64,000 nucleotides of DNA from CAZQGO01 sp964593065. Its GTDB lineage: Bacteria; Oederibacteriota; JAAXVQ01. Positions 50,140-59,133 of the stretch are shown piece after piece. Position 1 is the first letter of the stretch; every line of letters starts with the position of its first letter. Location: contig CAZQGO010000006.1 of the NCBI GenBank assembly GCA_964593065.1, positions 61,694 through 125,693 of the forward strand, given 5' to 3'. The position numbers and the translations under genes were made by a program. Under the pieces are notes generated by a model. The model did not search any database. It had not been told where the DNA came from and worked only from the letters and a program-made list of their open reading frames with translations.

Positions 50140-50697
50140 ATGCCGAATTTGAAAGGCACAGGCTGGCGCAGCGTACAGGATTATTTCCTGCAGCAGGCCG
50201 GGCCGGCCGGGATTGCGAAAGTAATGGAGGCCTTGGACCCCCAGGACCGGGAGATCTTCGCCCGGCCGATCCTGCCCATCTCCTGGATCGACTACGGCGC
50301 CTATTTCCGCTATCTCCTGGCCGCGGACCGCATCCTGGGCCGGGGGGACCTGGAAATGATCCGGGCCGCCAGCCGGCACGCGGCCCGGTATGATTTGCAT
50401 GGAATTTACAAAATTTTTATTTCCCTGACATCCCCAAAATTCGTCATTCAAAATTCGGCCCGCCTGTGGCGGCAGTACTACGACGCCGGCGAGGTGACGG
50501 TCGAATGGCGCGGGGAGAAAAGCGGCGCATTGTATCTGGCCCAATTTGCGGATATGCCTCTGCACCACGAAAACAACCACCAGGCGTACATGGAGGAATG
50601 CCTGCGCCTGTCCTCCTGTAAAGAGGTGCGGGGCAGCCATCCGCAGTGCCTGGCGCGCCGGGATGCCCGCTGCGCGTTCGAATTCAGCTGGGAATAA
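50140..50697 (+). CDS. V4R-like sensor-domain protein, paralogue 1
   Basis: A 185-residue soluble protein. The C-terminal segment has HPQCLARRDARCAFEFSW, resembling the Cys-rich end of V4R (4-vinyl-reductase-like) ligand-binding domains and DUF2378-type proteins. RPILPISWIDYGAYFRYLLA and GIYKIFISLTSPKFVIQNSA are shared with the next gene. Such domains bind small molecules and often regulate other proteins; here there is no fused output domain. GAGGGA precedes ATG 50140. Longer in-frame readings lie in the spacer and lack ribosome sites. Confidence 0.72.
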   Translation: MPNLKGTGWRSVQDYFLQQAGPAGIAKVMEALDPQDREIFARPILPISWIDYGAYFRYLLAADRILGRGDLEMIRAASRHAARYDLHGIYKIFISLTSPKFVIQNSARLWRQYYDAGEVTVEWRGEKSGALYLAQFADMPLHHENNHQAYMEECLRLSSCKEVRGSHPQCLARRDARCAFEFSWE

Positions 50698-50767
50698 AAC
50701 CGCACCCCGCCCGCCGCGGGCTCCTCCTGCGACGGCGGCCGCCGGGGCTGCTTGTGAGGAAGCTGGC

Positions 50768-51325
50768 ATGGGAAACGTCAAAGGCTCGGCCGTCCGGAGT
50801 TTCGTCGAATACCTCAAGAGCCGGGGCGGAGAAGCCGGCTGGCGCCGGGCGCTGGCAACCCTGACCCCGGAAGAAAGCGTGGAGCTTTCCAGGCCCATCC
50901 TGCCCGTGCACTGGTACGATTACGGCAGCGTGATCCGCCTCCTGCTCGCCGCGGATAAGCTGTTCGGCCGGGGCGACCGGCAGCTGCTCCGCGAGGCCGG
51001 GATCTACAACGCGCACCAGGACCTGCGCGGCATTTACCGGATGTTCATTTCCTATACTTCTCCGCAGTACGTCATCAACAACAGCGGGCGGGTGTGGAAA
51101 CAATACTACGACCGGGGGCAGCTGGCGGTCGCCTGGCAGAACAACAAGGGCGGCGCTCTGAAGATGACCGGTTTTCCGGATATTCCGCTGCATCACGACG
51201 CGCAGCAGCTCGGTTACATGGAAGAGGCTTTCCGGATTTCAGGCGGGAAAAACATCCGCGGCCACCATCCCCGGTGCATCGCCCGGGGGGACGATCACTG
51301 CCTGTACGAGTTCACCTGGGACTAG
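50768..51325 (+). CDS. V4R-like sensor-domain protein, paralogue 2
   Basis: Also 185 residues and clearly a tandem duplicate of the previous gene: RPILPVHWYDYGSVIRLLLA, RGIYRMFISYTSPQYVINNS, then IPLHH, and HPRCIARGDDHCLYEFTW at the end. It has its own GAGGAAG ribosome site, 70 bases after paralogue 1. Equal length with many substitutions implies both copies are under selection. They might form a heterodimer or bind different ligands. Partners are not evident; the MacB operon upstream and the peptidase downstream (opposite strand) are only neighbours. Confidence 0.72.
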   Translation: MGNVKGSAVRSFVEYLKSRGGEAGWRRALATLTPEESVELSRPILPVHWYDYGSVIRLLLAADKLFGRGDRQLLREAGIYNAHQDLRGIYRMFISYTSPQYVINNSGRVWKQYYDRGQLAVAWQNNKGGALKMTGFPDIPLHHDAQQLGYMEEAFRISGGKNIRGHHPRCIARGDDHCLYEFTWD

Positions 51326-51416
51326 CGCCCGCCGATAGGAATCAGACCGCCTGTCCCCCGGCTTTCCCATTCAAGGTTTTCCACCCCGCGGCCACGGTCT
51401 TGTTACCACAGGATTC

Positions 51417-52262
51417 CTATTCCGGCCTGCGGTAGGCCGCCTCGAAATCCCGCAGCGCGGTCGGCAGGTCCTGGTGGAAAACCCGGATGAAGATTTGCGG
51501 ATAGTTCCGCGGATGCGCGAGATAAAGGCCCAAAAATGAGCGAAAGGCCTCCTGCCCGTAACGATCGATCAAATACTGGATGAAAAACCGGTACAGGGTG
51601 TAACGGAACCCGGGATCGCGGCGGGGAAAATCGCCGTACAAGTCCCGGCCCGAAGCCGCGGGGGTCAAACGGACATCGCGTAGGCGCCTGCGGAATTCGT
51701 TTTCCGTGTAGTAATAGGGGCCGCCGAAACAGGTGGCCACGCCCTCGATGACCCAGCGCTGCCGGTGCAGAGTCAGACCTTGAAAACGGGCCGTGTTCTG
51801 ATAAACGAGACTGTGGGAGAGTTCATGAGCCAGGTATTCCTCGAGCGAGTTCCGCAGGCGCTTCTTGGACGTGATCAAAACCACGTCTCCGCTCGCGTAG
51901 GCAAAAGCGCCGGGCGCGCGCGCCATCCAGGGCGAAAAACGGTAGAGCTCGAATAAATTATTCAGGACCATGAGGTTGACGCGCTTTCGGAAACGCAGGC
52001 CGTGCGTGCTTTCCAGCCGGGCCGTGATGTCATCCAGGTGTTGATAGGCCGGCGACAGGCGGGCGGGATCGCGCGTGATCACCCGGACCCGGGAAAAACG
52101 CAGGGTGGCATACCCCGGCGTTGCCGGGAGCCAGGGAAACCCGGGCCCCCAGAGAAGGTAGCCGAGGAACAGCAGCGTCAAGGCAATCACGCCGGCCAGC
52201 CATTTTTTGCTCTTCCCCTGAGCCGGGAGGCGCTCCGGTCCGGGAGAATAGGGAGTTCTCAA
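51417..52262 (-). CDS. Membrane-anchored peptidase-MA-like metallohydrolase
   Basis: With TTG 52262 as start it has 281 residues. One membrane helix at about 20-38 anchors an extracytoplasmic domain. HELSH at 146-150 is the zinc-binding HExxH, and WVIEGVATCFGG, with Glu at about 173, supplies the third ligand in the gluzincin arrangement seen in peptidase-MA-like proteins. The catalytic residues are intact. No ribosome site supports any start. GTG 52334 (305 residues) is an alternative close to a TATAAT box on the minus strand. Substrate unknown; cell-envelope protein processing is possible. Confidence 0.75.
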   Translation of the reverse strand: MRTPYSPGPERLPAQGKSKKWLAGVIALTLLFLGYLLWGPGFPWLPATPGYATLRFSRVRVITRDPARLSPAYQHLDDITARLESTHGLRFRKRVNLMVLNNLFELYRFSPWMARAPGAFAYASGDVVLITSKKRLRNSLEEYLAHELSHSLVYQNTARFQGLTLHRQRWVIEGVATCFGGPYYYTENEFRRRLRDVRLTPAASGRDLYGDFPRRDPGFRYTLYRFFIQYLIDRYGQEAFRSFLGLYLAHPRNYPQIFIRVFHQDLPTALRDFEAAYRRPE

Positions 52263-52408
52263 AAGGCGTATCCCAGGTCGAAATTGAAAAACGGGTCCAA
52301 AAAGTCCCGCGGTCGGTGCTCCCCGCGTAGACACAAGCTTATTATAACGCAAGCCGGCGCCAACAGAAGAAGTCTTCCCGGACTTTACACGCGGCGGCGG
52401 CCCGTGTA

Positions 52409-52417
52409 TGCTAGACT
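52409..52417 (+). promoter_or_regulatory. Candidate extended -10 promoter
   Basis: TGCTAGACT lies 37 bases before the start of the small membrane protein. It has the TGn extension and four of six -10 bases. A TTTACA at 52384 is too far for a normal -35. Confidence 0.42.
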
Positions 52418-52453
52418 CCGGTTTCGGGGTGATCGCACCCGGGAGGGGATCCA

Positions 52454-52933
52454 ATGGGGAAGGCCATGCAAAACACGCTGGGATTTCTCCTGGGCCTGGC
52501 CTTGACGCTCGGCCTGTTGTTGACGCCGCATCTTGTGCCCGGCGGCTGGGGGTACCGCGCCGCCTGGACTTGGTCCGTCCCGCTCAGGCTGCTGGTGGCC
52601 GGCGGCGGTCTGGCCGTTTTGGCGCTGACGCTCTGGTTCGCCGGCCGCATGCTCCGGGGCGCGGCCTCATGGAAAGAGCCGCGGGTCGTCGCGGCGGCCG
52701 TCTGCATCGCCCTGGTGGCCAACACCCTCTATATGTTCTTGGTCGAGCTTTTCGGGCTGCACGCGGGCTGGCGCGCGCTGATTGCGGTTCTCGGCGTGCC
52801 GGTCATCTACGGAAACCTGGTCCGGGTGCTGGGCAAAATGCCCCTCGGCCAAGCCATGCTGAAAATCTTCAGCGGCGCGCTTGCCACGCTGGGGGCCGGT
52901 TTCATCCTGGCCGCGCTGATTCGCGGTTGGTAG
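52454..52933 (+). CDS. Membrane protein of unknown function
   Basis: A 159-residue protein with about four membrane helices (near residues 8-28, 38-62, 78-102 and 110-150) and short polar loops. I recognise no family motif. GGGAGGGG precedes the ATG. It is transcribed alone: an extended -10 lies upstream, and a strong terminator lies 65 bases after its stop. The AMLKIFSGALATLGAGFILA end is Ala/Gly-rich, as in many small membrane subunits. Confidence 0.6.
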   Translation: MGKAMQNTLGFLLGLALTLGLLLTPHLVPGGWGYRAAWTWSVPLRLLVAGGGLAVLALTLWFAGRMLRGAASWKEPRVVAAAVCIALVANTLYMFLVELFGLHAGWRALIAVLGVPVIYGNLVRVLGKMPLGQAMLKIFSGALATLGAGFILAALIRGW

Positions 52934-52997
52934 GCCGCCGCATGTGTCTGGCCTTGCCGCCGCTGCGGAAATCAGCGGCGAGGCCGGTTTCATCCCG

Positions 52998-53044
52998 GCA
53001 TCCGTTCTCCTCTCCCTGCGCCACGGAGAACGGATGCTTTTTTT
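52998..53044 (+). terminator. Rho-independent terminator
   Basis: A 13-bp perfect stem (52998-53010 with 53025-53037), a 14-base loop, then seven T's (53038-53044). It is the clearest terminator in the window and ends the small membrane protein's transcript, separating it from the ABC-F gene. Confidence 0.92.
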
Positions 53045-53099
53045 CAACCGGCAGGCGGGCCGAAGGGTATCCTGGCCCGAGAATCATCGGGGCGGTTTC

Positions 53100-54980
53100 A
53101 TGATCAAGGTCGCGGATGTTTTTAAAAGCTACGGTTCGCAGCGGGTGTTCGAGGGCGTGAGTTTCAACGTCAACGCCGGGGAAAAAATCGGCCTGGTGGG
53201 ACGGAACGGCAGCGGCAAAACCACGTTGTTCCGGTTGTTGCTGGGCCTCGAGGAGCCGGACCGCGGGGAGATCAGCCTGCCCAAGAACTACGGGATGGGC
53301 TATTTGCAGCAACACCTGCGGTTCACCCGTCCCACGGTGTTGGAGGAAGCCTGCCTGGGACTGCCTCCGGGCCGGGAATACGACCATTGGCGCGTGGAGA
53401 AAATCCTGTTCGGCCTGGGCTTCGAGGCGGCGGACCTGCGGCGTTCCCCCGGGGAATTTTCCGGGGGCTTCCAGATCCGGCTGAATTTAACCAAAACCCT
53501 GGTCGCGGAACCCGAACTCCTGCTCCTGGACGAACCCACGAATTACCTGGACATTCTGTCCATCCGCTGGCTGGAGAAATTTCTGCGGGCCTGGAAGCGG
53601 GAATTTCTCCTCATCACCCACGACCGGGAGTTCATGGACAGCGTCACCACCCACACCATGGCCATCCACCGCCGCCAGGTGCGGAAAATCCAGGGAGACA
53701 CGGACAAGCTCTACGGGCAGATCATGCAGGAGGAGGAAGTCCTCGAAAAAACCCGCCGGCACGCCGAGCGCCGTGAAAAAGAAATCGAAGTCTTCATCAA
53801 CCGCTTTCGCGCCAAGGCGCGCTTGGCCGGCCTGGTTCAGTCCCGGATCAAAACCCTGGAAAAGCGCCCCAAGATCGAGAAGCCGGAGCAACTCGCGGAC
53901 TTAGACTTCGCCTTTCAGCCCCTGCCTTTTCCAGCCCAGGAGATGCTGGCCGTGCAGCACCTGGGCTTCCGGTACGGTCCGGATCTGCCCTGGCTGCCGG
54001 AAAACTTGAGTTTCAGTCTCGGACGGCGGGAACGCATCGCCGTGATCGGCAAGAACGGCAAGGGCAAGTCCACCCTGCTGCGGCTTTTGGCCGGCGAACT
54101 GGCACCGACGCGCGGCCACGTCAAGCGGCACCCGCGCTTGGAAACCGGCTATTTCGGGCAGACCAACCTCCTGCGCCTCAATCCCGGAAACACCGTGGAG
54201 GAGGAAATGCTGGCCGCCGAGCCGAATCAGCGCCGGGAACGGGCGCGCAGCCTGTGCGGGGTCATGCTGTTCGGCGGTGACCAGGCGCTCAAGAAAATCG
54301 AGGTCTTGTCCGGCGGGGAGAAAAGCCGCGTCTTGCTGGGCAAACTGCTCCTGCGCCCCGCCCACCTGCTGCTCTTGGACGAGCCGACGAACCACCTGGA
54401 CCTGGAAAGCTGCGAGTCCCTGCTGGAGGCCATGCAGGTCTTCGCGGGGTCCATCCTGTTCGTGACCCACGACGAGGTTTTCCTCCATGCCCTGGCGGAG
54501 AAGCTGATCGTCTTCGACCGCGACCGGGTGCTTTTCTACTCCGGTACCTACCAGGGCTTTTTAGACGACATCGGCTGGGAAAACGAGGAAACCCAGAAGG
54601 CGGAGGGTGCGCCGGCGGCCGCCGACCCGGAACCGCCCGCGGGAAGAAGGGCAGCACCGGCCGCGGACCGAAGGGAATTGCGGCAGGCGCGCGCCAAGGT
54701 CATCCAGGAGAAGTCCAAGATCCTGCGTCCCCTGGAGGCCAAGGTCGCGGATTTGGAGAAAATGATCGGGAGGCTGGAGGCGGAAATCGCCCGCAACCAG
54801 CAGCAATTGATTGCGGCCTCGGTGCAGGGGGACGTGCCGGCCATCGCCTCCCTGCCCAAAAAGAACCGCGACCTGCAGGAGCAGGTGGATTTTTTATACC
54901 TCGAGCTGGAAAAGGCCCACCGCGACTTGGAGGTCAAGGCCCGGCGGTACGCGGCGAAGCTGGAGGAACTGGAAGGCTAG
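53100..54980 (+). CDS. ABC-F family ATPase (Uup/EttA-like)
   Basis: A 626-residue soluble protein with two ABC domains and no membrane helix. Domain 1: GRNGSGKTT (about 34-42), FSGGFQIRLNL, LLLLDEPTNYLD. The inter-domain linker is long, charged and helical (KTRRHAERREKEIEVFINRF). Domain 2: GKNGKGKST, LSGGEKSRVLLGKLL, LLLLDEPTNHLD. The C-terminal 90 residues are a coiled coil as in Uup. ABC-F proteins act on the ribosome E-site or P-site tRNA. ATG 53100 is chosen because it starts the first ABC domain; longer readings run through the terminator. Confidence 0.9.
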   Translation: MIKVADVFKSYGSQRVFEGVSFNVNAGEKIGLVGRNGSGKTTLFRLLLGLEEPDRGEISLPKNYGMGYLQQHLRFTRPTVLEEACLGLPPGREYDHWRVEKILFGLGFEAADLRRSPGEFSGGFQIRLNLTKTLVAEPELLLLDEPTNYLDILSIRWLEKFLRAWKREFLLITHDREFMDSVTTHTMAIHRRQVRKIQGDTDKLYGQIMQEEEVLEKTRRHAERREKEIEVFINRFRAKARLAGLVQSRIKTLEKRPKIEKPEQLADLDFAFQPLPFPAQEMLAVQHLGFRYGPDLPWLPENLSFSLGRRERIAVIGKNGKGKSTLLRLLAGELAPTRGHVKRHPRLETGYFGQTNLLRLNPGNTVEEEMLAAEPNQRRERARSLCGVMLFGGDQALKKIEVLSGGEKSRVLLGKLLLRPAHLLLLDEPTNHLDLESCESLLEAMQVFAGSILFVTHDEVFLHALAEKLIVFDRDRVLFYSGTYQGFLDDIGWENEETQKAEGAPAAADPEPPAGRRAAPAADRRELRQARAKVIQEKSKILRPLEAKVADLEKMIGRLEAEIARNQQQLIAASVQGDVPAIASLPKKNRDLQEQVDFLYLELEKAHRDLEVKARRYAAKLEELEG

Positions 54981-54984
54981 GAAA

Positions 54985-55000
54985 CCCGCCCGCCGGCGGG
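54985..55000. terminator. Hairpin between convergent ABC-F and typA genes
   Basis: CCCGCC (54985-54990) pairs with GGCGGG (54995-55000). It fills most of the 32-base gap between the two stops and could serve both directions, but neither side has a T-run. Confidence 0.4.
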
Positions 55001-55012
55001 CCTCCGCGGTCT

Positions 55013-56845
55013 TCAATCCTCCGCCCGGGAACGGGCCCGCTCGGCCCGCTTGCGCTGGAGCGCGTCCAGGATCTTCTTCCGCAGGCGCAGGGACTGCGGA
55101 GTGATCTCCACCAGTTCATCCTCGTTGATGTATTCCAGCATCTGTTCCAGGCTCAGCTTCCGGGGGGGCGGGACGGTCAGGGCCTCGTCCGCCGCCTTGC
55201 TGCGCATATTGCTCAATTGCTTGGTCCGGGTGATGTTCACCGTCAGGTCCGAGTCGCGGCTGTGCTCGCCGATGATCATGCCGGGATAAACCTCGGTGCC
55301 GGCGGAAATGAAATAGGATCCCCGGTCCGCCAGTTGAAACAGGGCGTAGGCGGTCGCGGTGCCGGACTGGTCGGCGATCAGCACGCCCCGCTGCCGGCCC
55401 ACGGGCCCCGGCTTGTAGGCCTCGTATCCCAGAACCGTGTGGTGCATGAGCCCCTCGCCTTTGGTCAGGGTCAGAAATTCCGTGCGAAACCCCAGCAGGC
55501 AGCGCGAAGGCAGAGTGAACACGGCCCGGGTCCGCCCGTCCGGCGTGGTTTCCATGTGAACGAGCTCGGCCTTGCGCGCGCCCAGCCGCTCCATGCAGGC
55601 GCCGAGGTCACCGCTGCCGACGTCCAGGCTCAGTTCTTCGTACGGTTCCAGCACCCGGTCTTGGTCGTGATGGAGGATGACCTCGGGCTTGCTGACCTGG
55701 AACTCGTAGCCTTCACGGCGCATGGTTTCGATCAGGATGGCCAGGTGGAGTTCGCCCCGTCCGGAGACTTGCAGCGCGTCCGGGGAATCCGTATCCTCGA
55801 TCCGTAAACTCAGGTTGGTGAGCGCTTCCCGGGCCAGGCGGTCCCGCAGATGCCGGGTGGTGACGTACTGGCCCTCCCTGCCCGCGAAGGGGCTGTTGTT
55901 CACGGAAAAAATCATGGTCAGCGTGGGTTCGTCCACGGACAATCCGGGCAGCGCCTCGGGCGCGTCCGGGGCGGTGACCGTGTCGCCGATCAAAATATCG
56001 TTCAAGCCGGCCAGCACGACCACCTCGCCGGCCTCCGCGCGCTCCACCTCGGTCCGCTTCAGGCCCTCGTAGGTGTACAGGGCCGTGACCTTGAAGGGGG
56101 CGACGGCGCCGTCCTTCCGGACGGCGGTCACGGCCTGCCCCTTGGCGAGGGAACCGCGCGTGATGCGGCCGATGGCCAGGCGGCCCAGGTAGTCGGAATG
56201 ATCCGTGTTGGTGACCAAAATCTGCAGCGGCCGGCCGGGCTCGACCTCGGGCCCGGAAATGTCCTTGAGCAGGGCCTGGAACAAGGGCTCCAAGTCCGGG
56301 GAGGCGTTGTCCATCTCGGTGCGCGCGAAGCCCTCGCGCGAGCTGCCGTACAAGACCGTGAAATCCAGCTGGGCGTCGTTCGCGCCCAGGGCCACGAACA
56401 GGTCGAAGATTTTCTCCAGGGTGTCGTGGGGCTGCGCGTCCGTCCGGTCGATTTTATTGATCAGGACCACGGCCTTCAGGTTCCGTTCCAGGGCCTTGCG
56501 CAGGACGAACTTGGTCTGCGGGAGCGGGCCCTCGGCGGCGTCCACCAGCAGCAGGACGCCGTCGGCCATCTGCAGGATACGCTCCACCTCGCCGCCGAAA
56601 TCCGCGTGTCCCGGGGTGTCGATGATGTTGATTTTCACGCCGTCCTTGTACACGGAGGCGTGCTTGGAAAAGATGGTGATGCCCCGCTCCTTTTCCAGGG
56701 GATTGGTGTCGAGAGCCCGTTCGGGCAGCACTTCGCGCTGGCCCAAGGACCCGCTCTGCTTGAGCAGGGCGTCGATGAGCGTGGTTTTCCCATGGTCCAC
56801 GTGCGCCACGATGGCGATGTTCCGCAGGTTTTCCCGTATCGGCAT
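55013..56845 (-). CDS. typA: Translational GTPase TypA/BipA
   Basis: A 610-residue GTPase of normal length. G motifs: AHVDHGKTTLIDALL (G1), ERGITI (G2), DTPGHADFGGEVERIL (G3), NKIDR (G4). EF-G-like domains II, III and V follow, then the TypA-specific C-terminal domain (GYEAYKPGPVGRQRGVLIAD, MIIGEHSRDSDLTVNITRTK). TypA is a ribosome-associated factor for stress and low-temperature assembly or translation. All catalytic elements are intact. A promoter is visible upstream on the minus strand. Confidence 0.96.
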   Translation of the reverse strand: MPIRENLRNIAIVAHVDHGKTTLIDALLKQSGSLGQREVLPERALDTNPLEKERGITIFSKHASVYKDGVKINIIDTPGHADFGGEVERILQMADGVLLLVDAAEGPLPQTKFVLRKALERNLKAVVLINKIDRTDAQPHDTLEKIFDLFVALGANDAQLDFTVLYGSSREGFARTEMDNASPDLEPLFQALLKDISGPEVEPGRPLQILVTNTDHSDYLGRLAIGRITRGSLAKGQAVTAVRKDGAVAPFKVTALYTYEGLKRTEVERAEAGEVVVLAGLNDILIGDTVTAPDAPEALPGLSVDEPTLTMIFSVNNSPFAGREGQYVTTRHLRDRLAREALTNLSLRIEDTDSPDALQVSGRGELHLAILIETMRREGYEFQVSKPEVILHHDQDRVLEPYEELSLDVGSGDLGACMERLGARKAELVHMETTPDGRTRAVFTLPSRCLLGFRTEFLTLTKGEGLMHHTVLGYEAYKPGPVGRQRGVLIADQSGTATAYALFQLADRGSYFISAGTEVYPGMIIGEHSRDSDLTVNITRTKQLSNMRSKAADEALTVPPPRKLSLEQMLEYINEDELVEITPQSLRLRKKILDALQRKRAERARSRAED

Positions 56846-56887
56846 GGTCGGACGGCGATCCTTTTCCCGCTGAAATGAAAGCCGCTT

Positions 56888-56916
56888 AGTTTAACCAAAG
56901 GCGGCGGTTCCGGCAA
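56888..56916 (-). promoter_or_regulatory. typA promoter
   Basis: On the minus strand, TTGCCG (plus 56911-56916) and TAAACT (plus 56888-56893) are 17 bases apart, about 43 bases before the typA start. Each box has four of six consensus bases. Confidence 0.55.
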
Positions 56917-57013
56917 GTGTTTTCCTTGGGCGGCTGTTGCTCCGGCCGCCGCGCGGCCGGAAACGCGGGCTCCGCGCACCGGCAAATTATTTATTTTCAG
57001 GGATTTTAATCTG

Positions 57014-57022
57014 TGCTAATCT
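57014..57022 (+). promoter_or_regulatory. Candidate extended -10 promoter before the epimerase operon
   Basis: TGCTAATCT has the TGn extension and lies 58 bases before the epimerase start. The surrounding AT-rich stretch (56987-57022) supports a promoter. No clear -35 is seen. Confidence 0.4.
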
Positions 57023-57080
57023 GATGGCGACTCGAATCCTTCCGGTTGCTTCCCGGAAAATCAATCGGTGGAGGCGCACG

Positions 57081-58016
57081 ATGAAAATCCTGATCACGGG
57101 CGGTGCGGGCTTCATTGGCTCCAACGTGGCGGACGCGTACCTCGCGGCGGGCCACGAGGTGGCGGTGGTGGATGACCTGTCCTCCGGCAAGACCGAAAAC
57201 ATCAATCCCCGCGCCAAGTTTTACCGGCTGGACATCGCGGACCCCAAGCTGGCCGAGGTCTTTGCGGACTTCAAGCCCCAGTTGGTGAACCACCACGCGG
57301 CCCAGATTTCAGTGCCGCTGTCCGTGGACGATCCCCTGGCGGACGCCCGCACCAATGTCCTCGGTTTGGTCAACCTGCTGACGCAGTGCCGCGCCCACCA
57401 GGTGAAAAAAGTGATCTATGTCTCCTCCGGGGGCGTGGTGTACGGCGAACCGGAAAATCTGCCGGCCACCGAGGAGTTTCCCCTGCAGCCGGCCTCTCCC
57501 TATGGCATCGCCAAATACGCGGGCGAGCTGTACCTGGCCTTTTTCGCCCGGCAGTGCGGCTTGCGCTACGTGGCCCTGCGTTACAGCAACGTGTACGGTC
57601 CGCGGCAGGTCCCGCACGGCGAAGCGGGCGTGGTGTCCATTTTCATCCTGGCCCTGCTGGAACACAAGGCCCCCACGGTTTTCGGGGACGGCAAGTGCAT
57701 CCGGGACTATGTGTTCGTGGGCGACGTGGTGCAGGCGAACCTGCAGGCCGTGGAGCACGGGGAGAACGTCGCCGTGAACATCGGCACCGGGCGTCCCACG
57801 GACGTCAACGAGCTCTATCAGATCATCGCCGACGTGATGCACAGCGACCTCACGCCCAAGGCCGGCCCGCCCCGGCGGGGAGACCTGCTGGCCAATTACC
57901 TGGATGCCCGGCTGGCCGGGCGCGTGCTCAACTGGCGTCCGCAGGTGAGCCTGCAGGAAGGCGTGGCCAAGACGGTCCAATATTTCAAGGAACAGCTCGG
58001 AAAGGACAAGGCGTGA
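57081..58016 (+). CDS. UDP-glucose 4-epimerase-like SDR
   Basis: A 311-residue extended SDR. MKILITGGAGFIGSNVADAY binds NAD. VIYVSSGGVVYGEP supplies the catalytic Ser, and SPYGIAKYAGELYLAFF the Tyr-xxx-Lys pair. RYSNVYGPRQVPHGEAGVVS and GDGKCIRDYVFVGDVVQANL are the GalE-like substrate-binding motifs. ATG 57081 has GGAGG upstream. It probably interconverts UDP-Glc/UDP-Gal or a close relative. With the next two genes it forms a sugar-nucleotide supply operon for the polysaccharide locus. Confidence 0.88.
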   Translation: MKILITGGAGFIGSNVADAYLAAGHEVAVVDDLSSGKTENINPRAKFYRLDIADPKLAEVFADFKPQLVNHHAAQISVPLSVDDPLADARTNVLGLVNLLTQCRAHQVKKVIYVSSGGVVYGEPENLPATEEFPLQPASPYGIAKYAGELYLAFFARQCGLRYVALRYSNVYGPRQVPHGEAGVVSIFILALLEHKAPTVFGDGKCIRDYVFVGDVVQANLQAVEHGENVAVNIGTGRPTDVNELYQIIADVMHSDLTPKAGPPRRGDLLANYLDARLAGRVLNWRPQVSLQEGVAKTVQYFKEQLGKDKA

Positions 58017-59080
58017 AGGGCGTCATTTTGGTCGGGGGCGAGGGCACCCGGCTGCGGCCCCTGACCCTGCAGGTTCAAAAAAGCATGGTGCCCATGGCCG
58101 GGCGGCCGTTTTTGGAATACCAGTTGTCCCTGCTGCGCAAACACGGCGTGCGGGAGGTGGTGCTCTCCTTATGCCACCTGCCGGACCGCATCCGGCGCCA
58201 TTTCGGGCGGGGCGAACGCTTCGGAGTCCGCCTGCATTACGCCCAGGAGCGGGAGCCCCTGGGAACCGCGGGAGCCATTAAAAACGCCCAGCCGCACCTG
58301 TCGGGGTCCGCGCCCGTGGTCGTTTTCAACGGGGACATCCTGACGGACATGGATATTTCCCGCATGCTGGAAGAGCACCGGAGGCACCGGGCCCTGATCA
58401 CCATGAGTCTGACGCAGGTGCCGGACCCTTCCGCCTTCGGCCTGGTGCAACTGGCCCGCGGCCGGCGCATCGTGAATTTCCTGGAAAAACCCAAGGCGCG
58501 CCGGCGCGGCGACGCCTGGATCAACGCGGGCGTGTATGTTTTCGAACCCGCCGTCTTGGACCATATCCCCGCCGGCCGGAAATACTCCGCGGAACGGGAA
58601 CTCTTTCCCGGGCTGCTGGCCGCCGGCGAACGCATCTGGGGATACACCAGCCGGGACTACTGGACCGACATCGGCACCCTGGCGCGCTACCTGCGGGCCC
58701 ACCAGGATATCCTGGAAGGGCGCATGTTCCTGCTGCCGACGGGACGGCCCGCGCCCGGACGCGCCGGCGTCCGCCTGGGCAGGCGCTGCCGCATTCACCG
58801 CACGGCCCGCGTGCGGGGGCCCGCCATCCTCGGGGAGGCGTGCGTCCTGGGCCGCGAGGCGCGCGTGGGCGGGCTGGCCGTGCTCGGCCGGCGCGTGCGC
58901 CTGGGCTTCCGGGCGGCCGTCGAGCGCAGCGTGCTGTGGGACGGCGTAAGCGTGGGCGACCATGCCGAACTCAACGGCTGCGTCGTGGGGCCGGGCTGCC
59001 GCATCGGCGCGCATGCCAGCGTGCGCGCGGGCAGCGTGCTGGGCGCGGGAACGGTCCTGCCGCCCTTCAGCCAGGCGTGA
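58013..59080 (+). CDS. Sugar-1-phosphate nucleotidyltransferase with C-terminal hexapeptide repeats
   Basis: A 355-residue protein. The N-terminal 235 residues are a nucleotidyltransferase: VKGVILVGGEGTRLRPLTLQ is the NTP-binding loop, VVFNGDILTDMD carries the metal-binding Asp, and FLEKPKARRRGDAWINAGVY binds the sugar. The rest is a left-handed beta-helix-like repeat (GRRCRIHRTARVRGPAILGE onward). This is the layout of GDP-mannose or glucose-1-phosphate pyrophosphorylase-like enzymes. GTG 58013 overlaps the epimerase stop. Base choice (GTP, UTP or TTP) is uncertain. Confidence 0.83.
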   Translation: MKGVILVGGEGTRLRPLTLQVQKSMVPMAGRPFLEYQLSLLRKHGVREVVLSLCHLPDRIRRHFGRGERFGVRLHYAQEREPLGTAGAIKNAQPHLSGSAPVVVFNGDILTDMDISRMLEEHRRHRALITMSLTQVPDPSAFGLVQLARGRRIVNFLEKPKARRRGDAWINAGVYVFEPAVLDHIPAGRKYSAERELFPGLLAAGERIWGYTSRDYWTDIGTLARYLRAHQDILEGRMFLLPTGRPAPGRAGVRLGRRCRIHRTARVRGPAILGEACVLGREARVGGLAVLGRRVRLGFRAAVERSVLWDGVSVGDHAELNGCVVGPGCRIGAHASVRAGSVLGAGTVLPPFSQA

Positions 59081-59133
59081 CGGACCGGGCGGCGGCCGGC
59101 GGCGCGGGCCCCGGCGACTCCGGAGGAAAAAGC

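Noticed and set aside
48805..50898. Very long minus-strand open frame opposite the MacB gene, and many similar ones
   Set aside because: High GC content leaves opposite and alternate frames open. The plus strand carries full MacB motifs; the opposite frames show low-complexity His/Gln/Gly composition and no ribosome sites.
54985..55000. Confident bidirectional terminator between ABC-F and typA
   Set aside because: The stem is short and has no T-run on either strand; kept only as a low-confidence feature.
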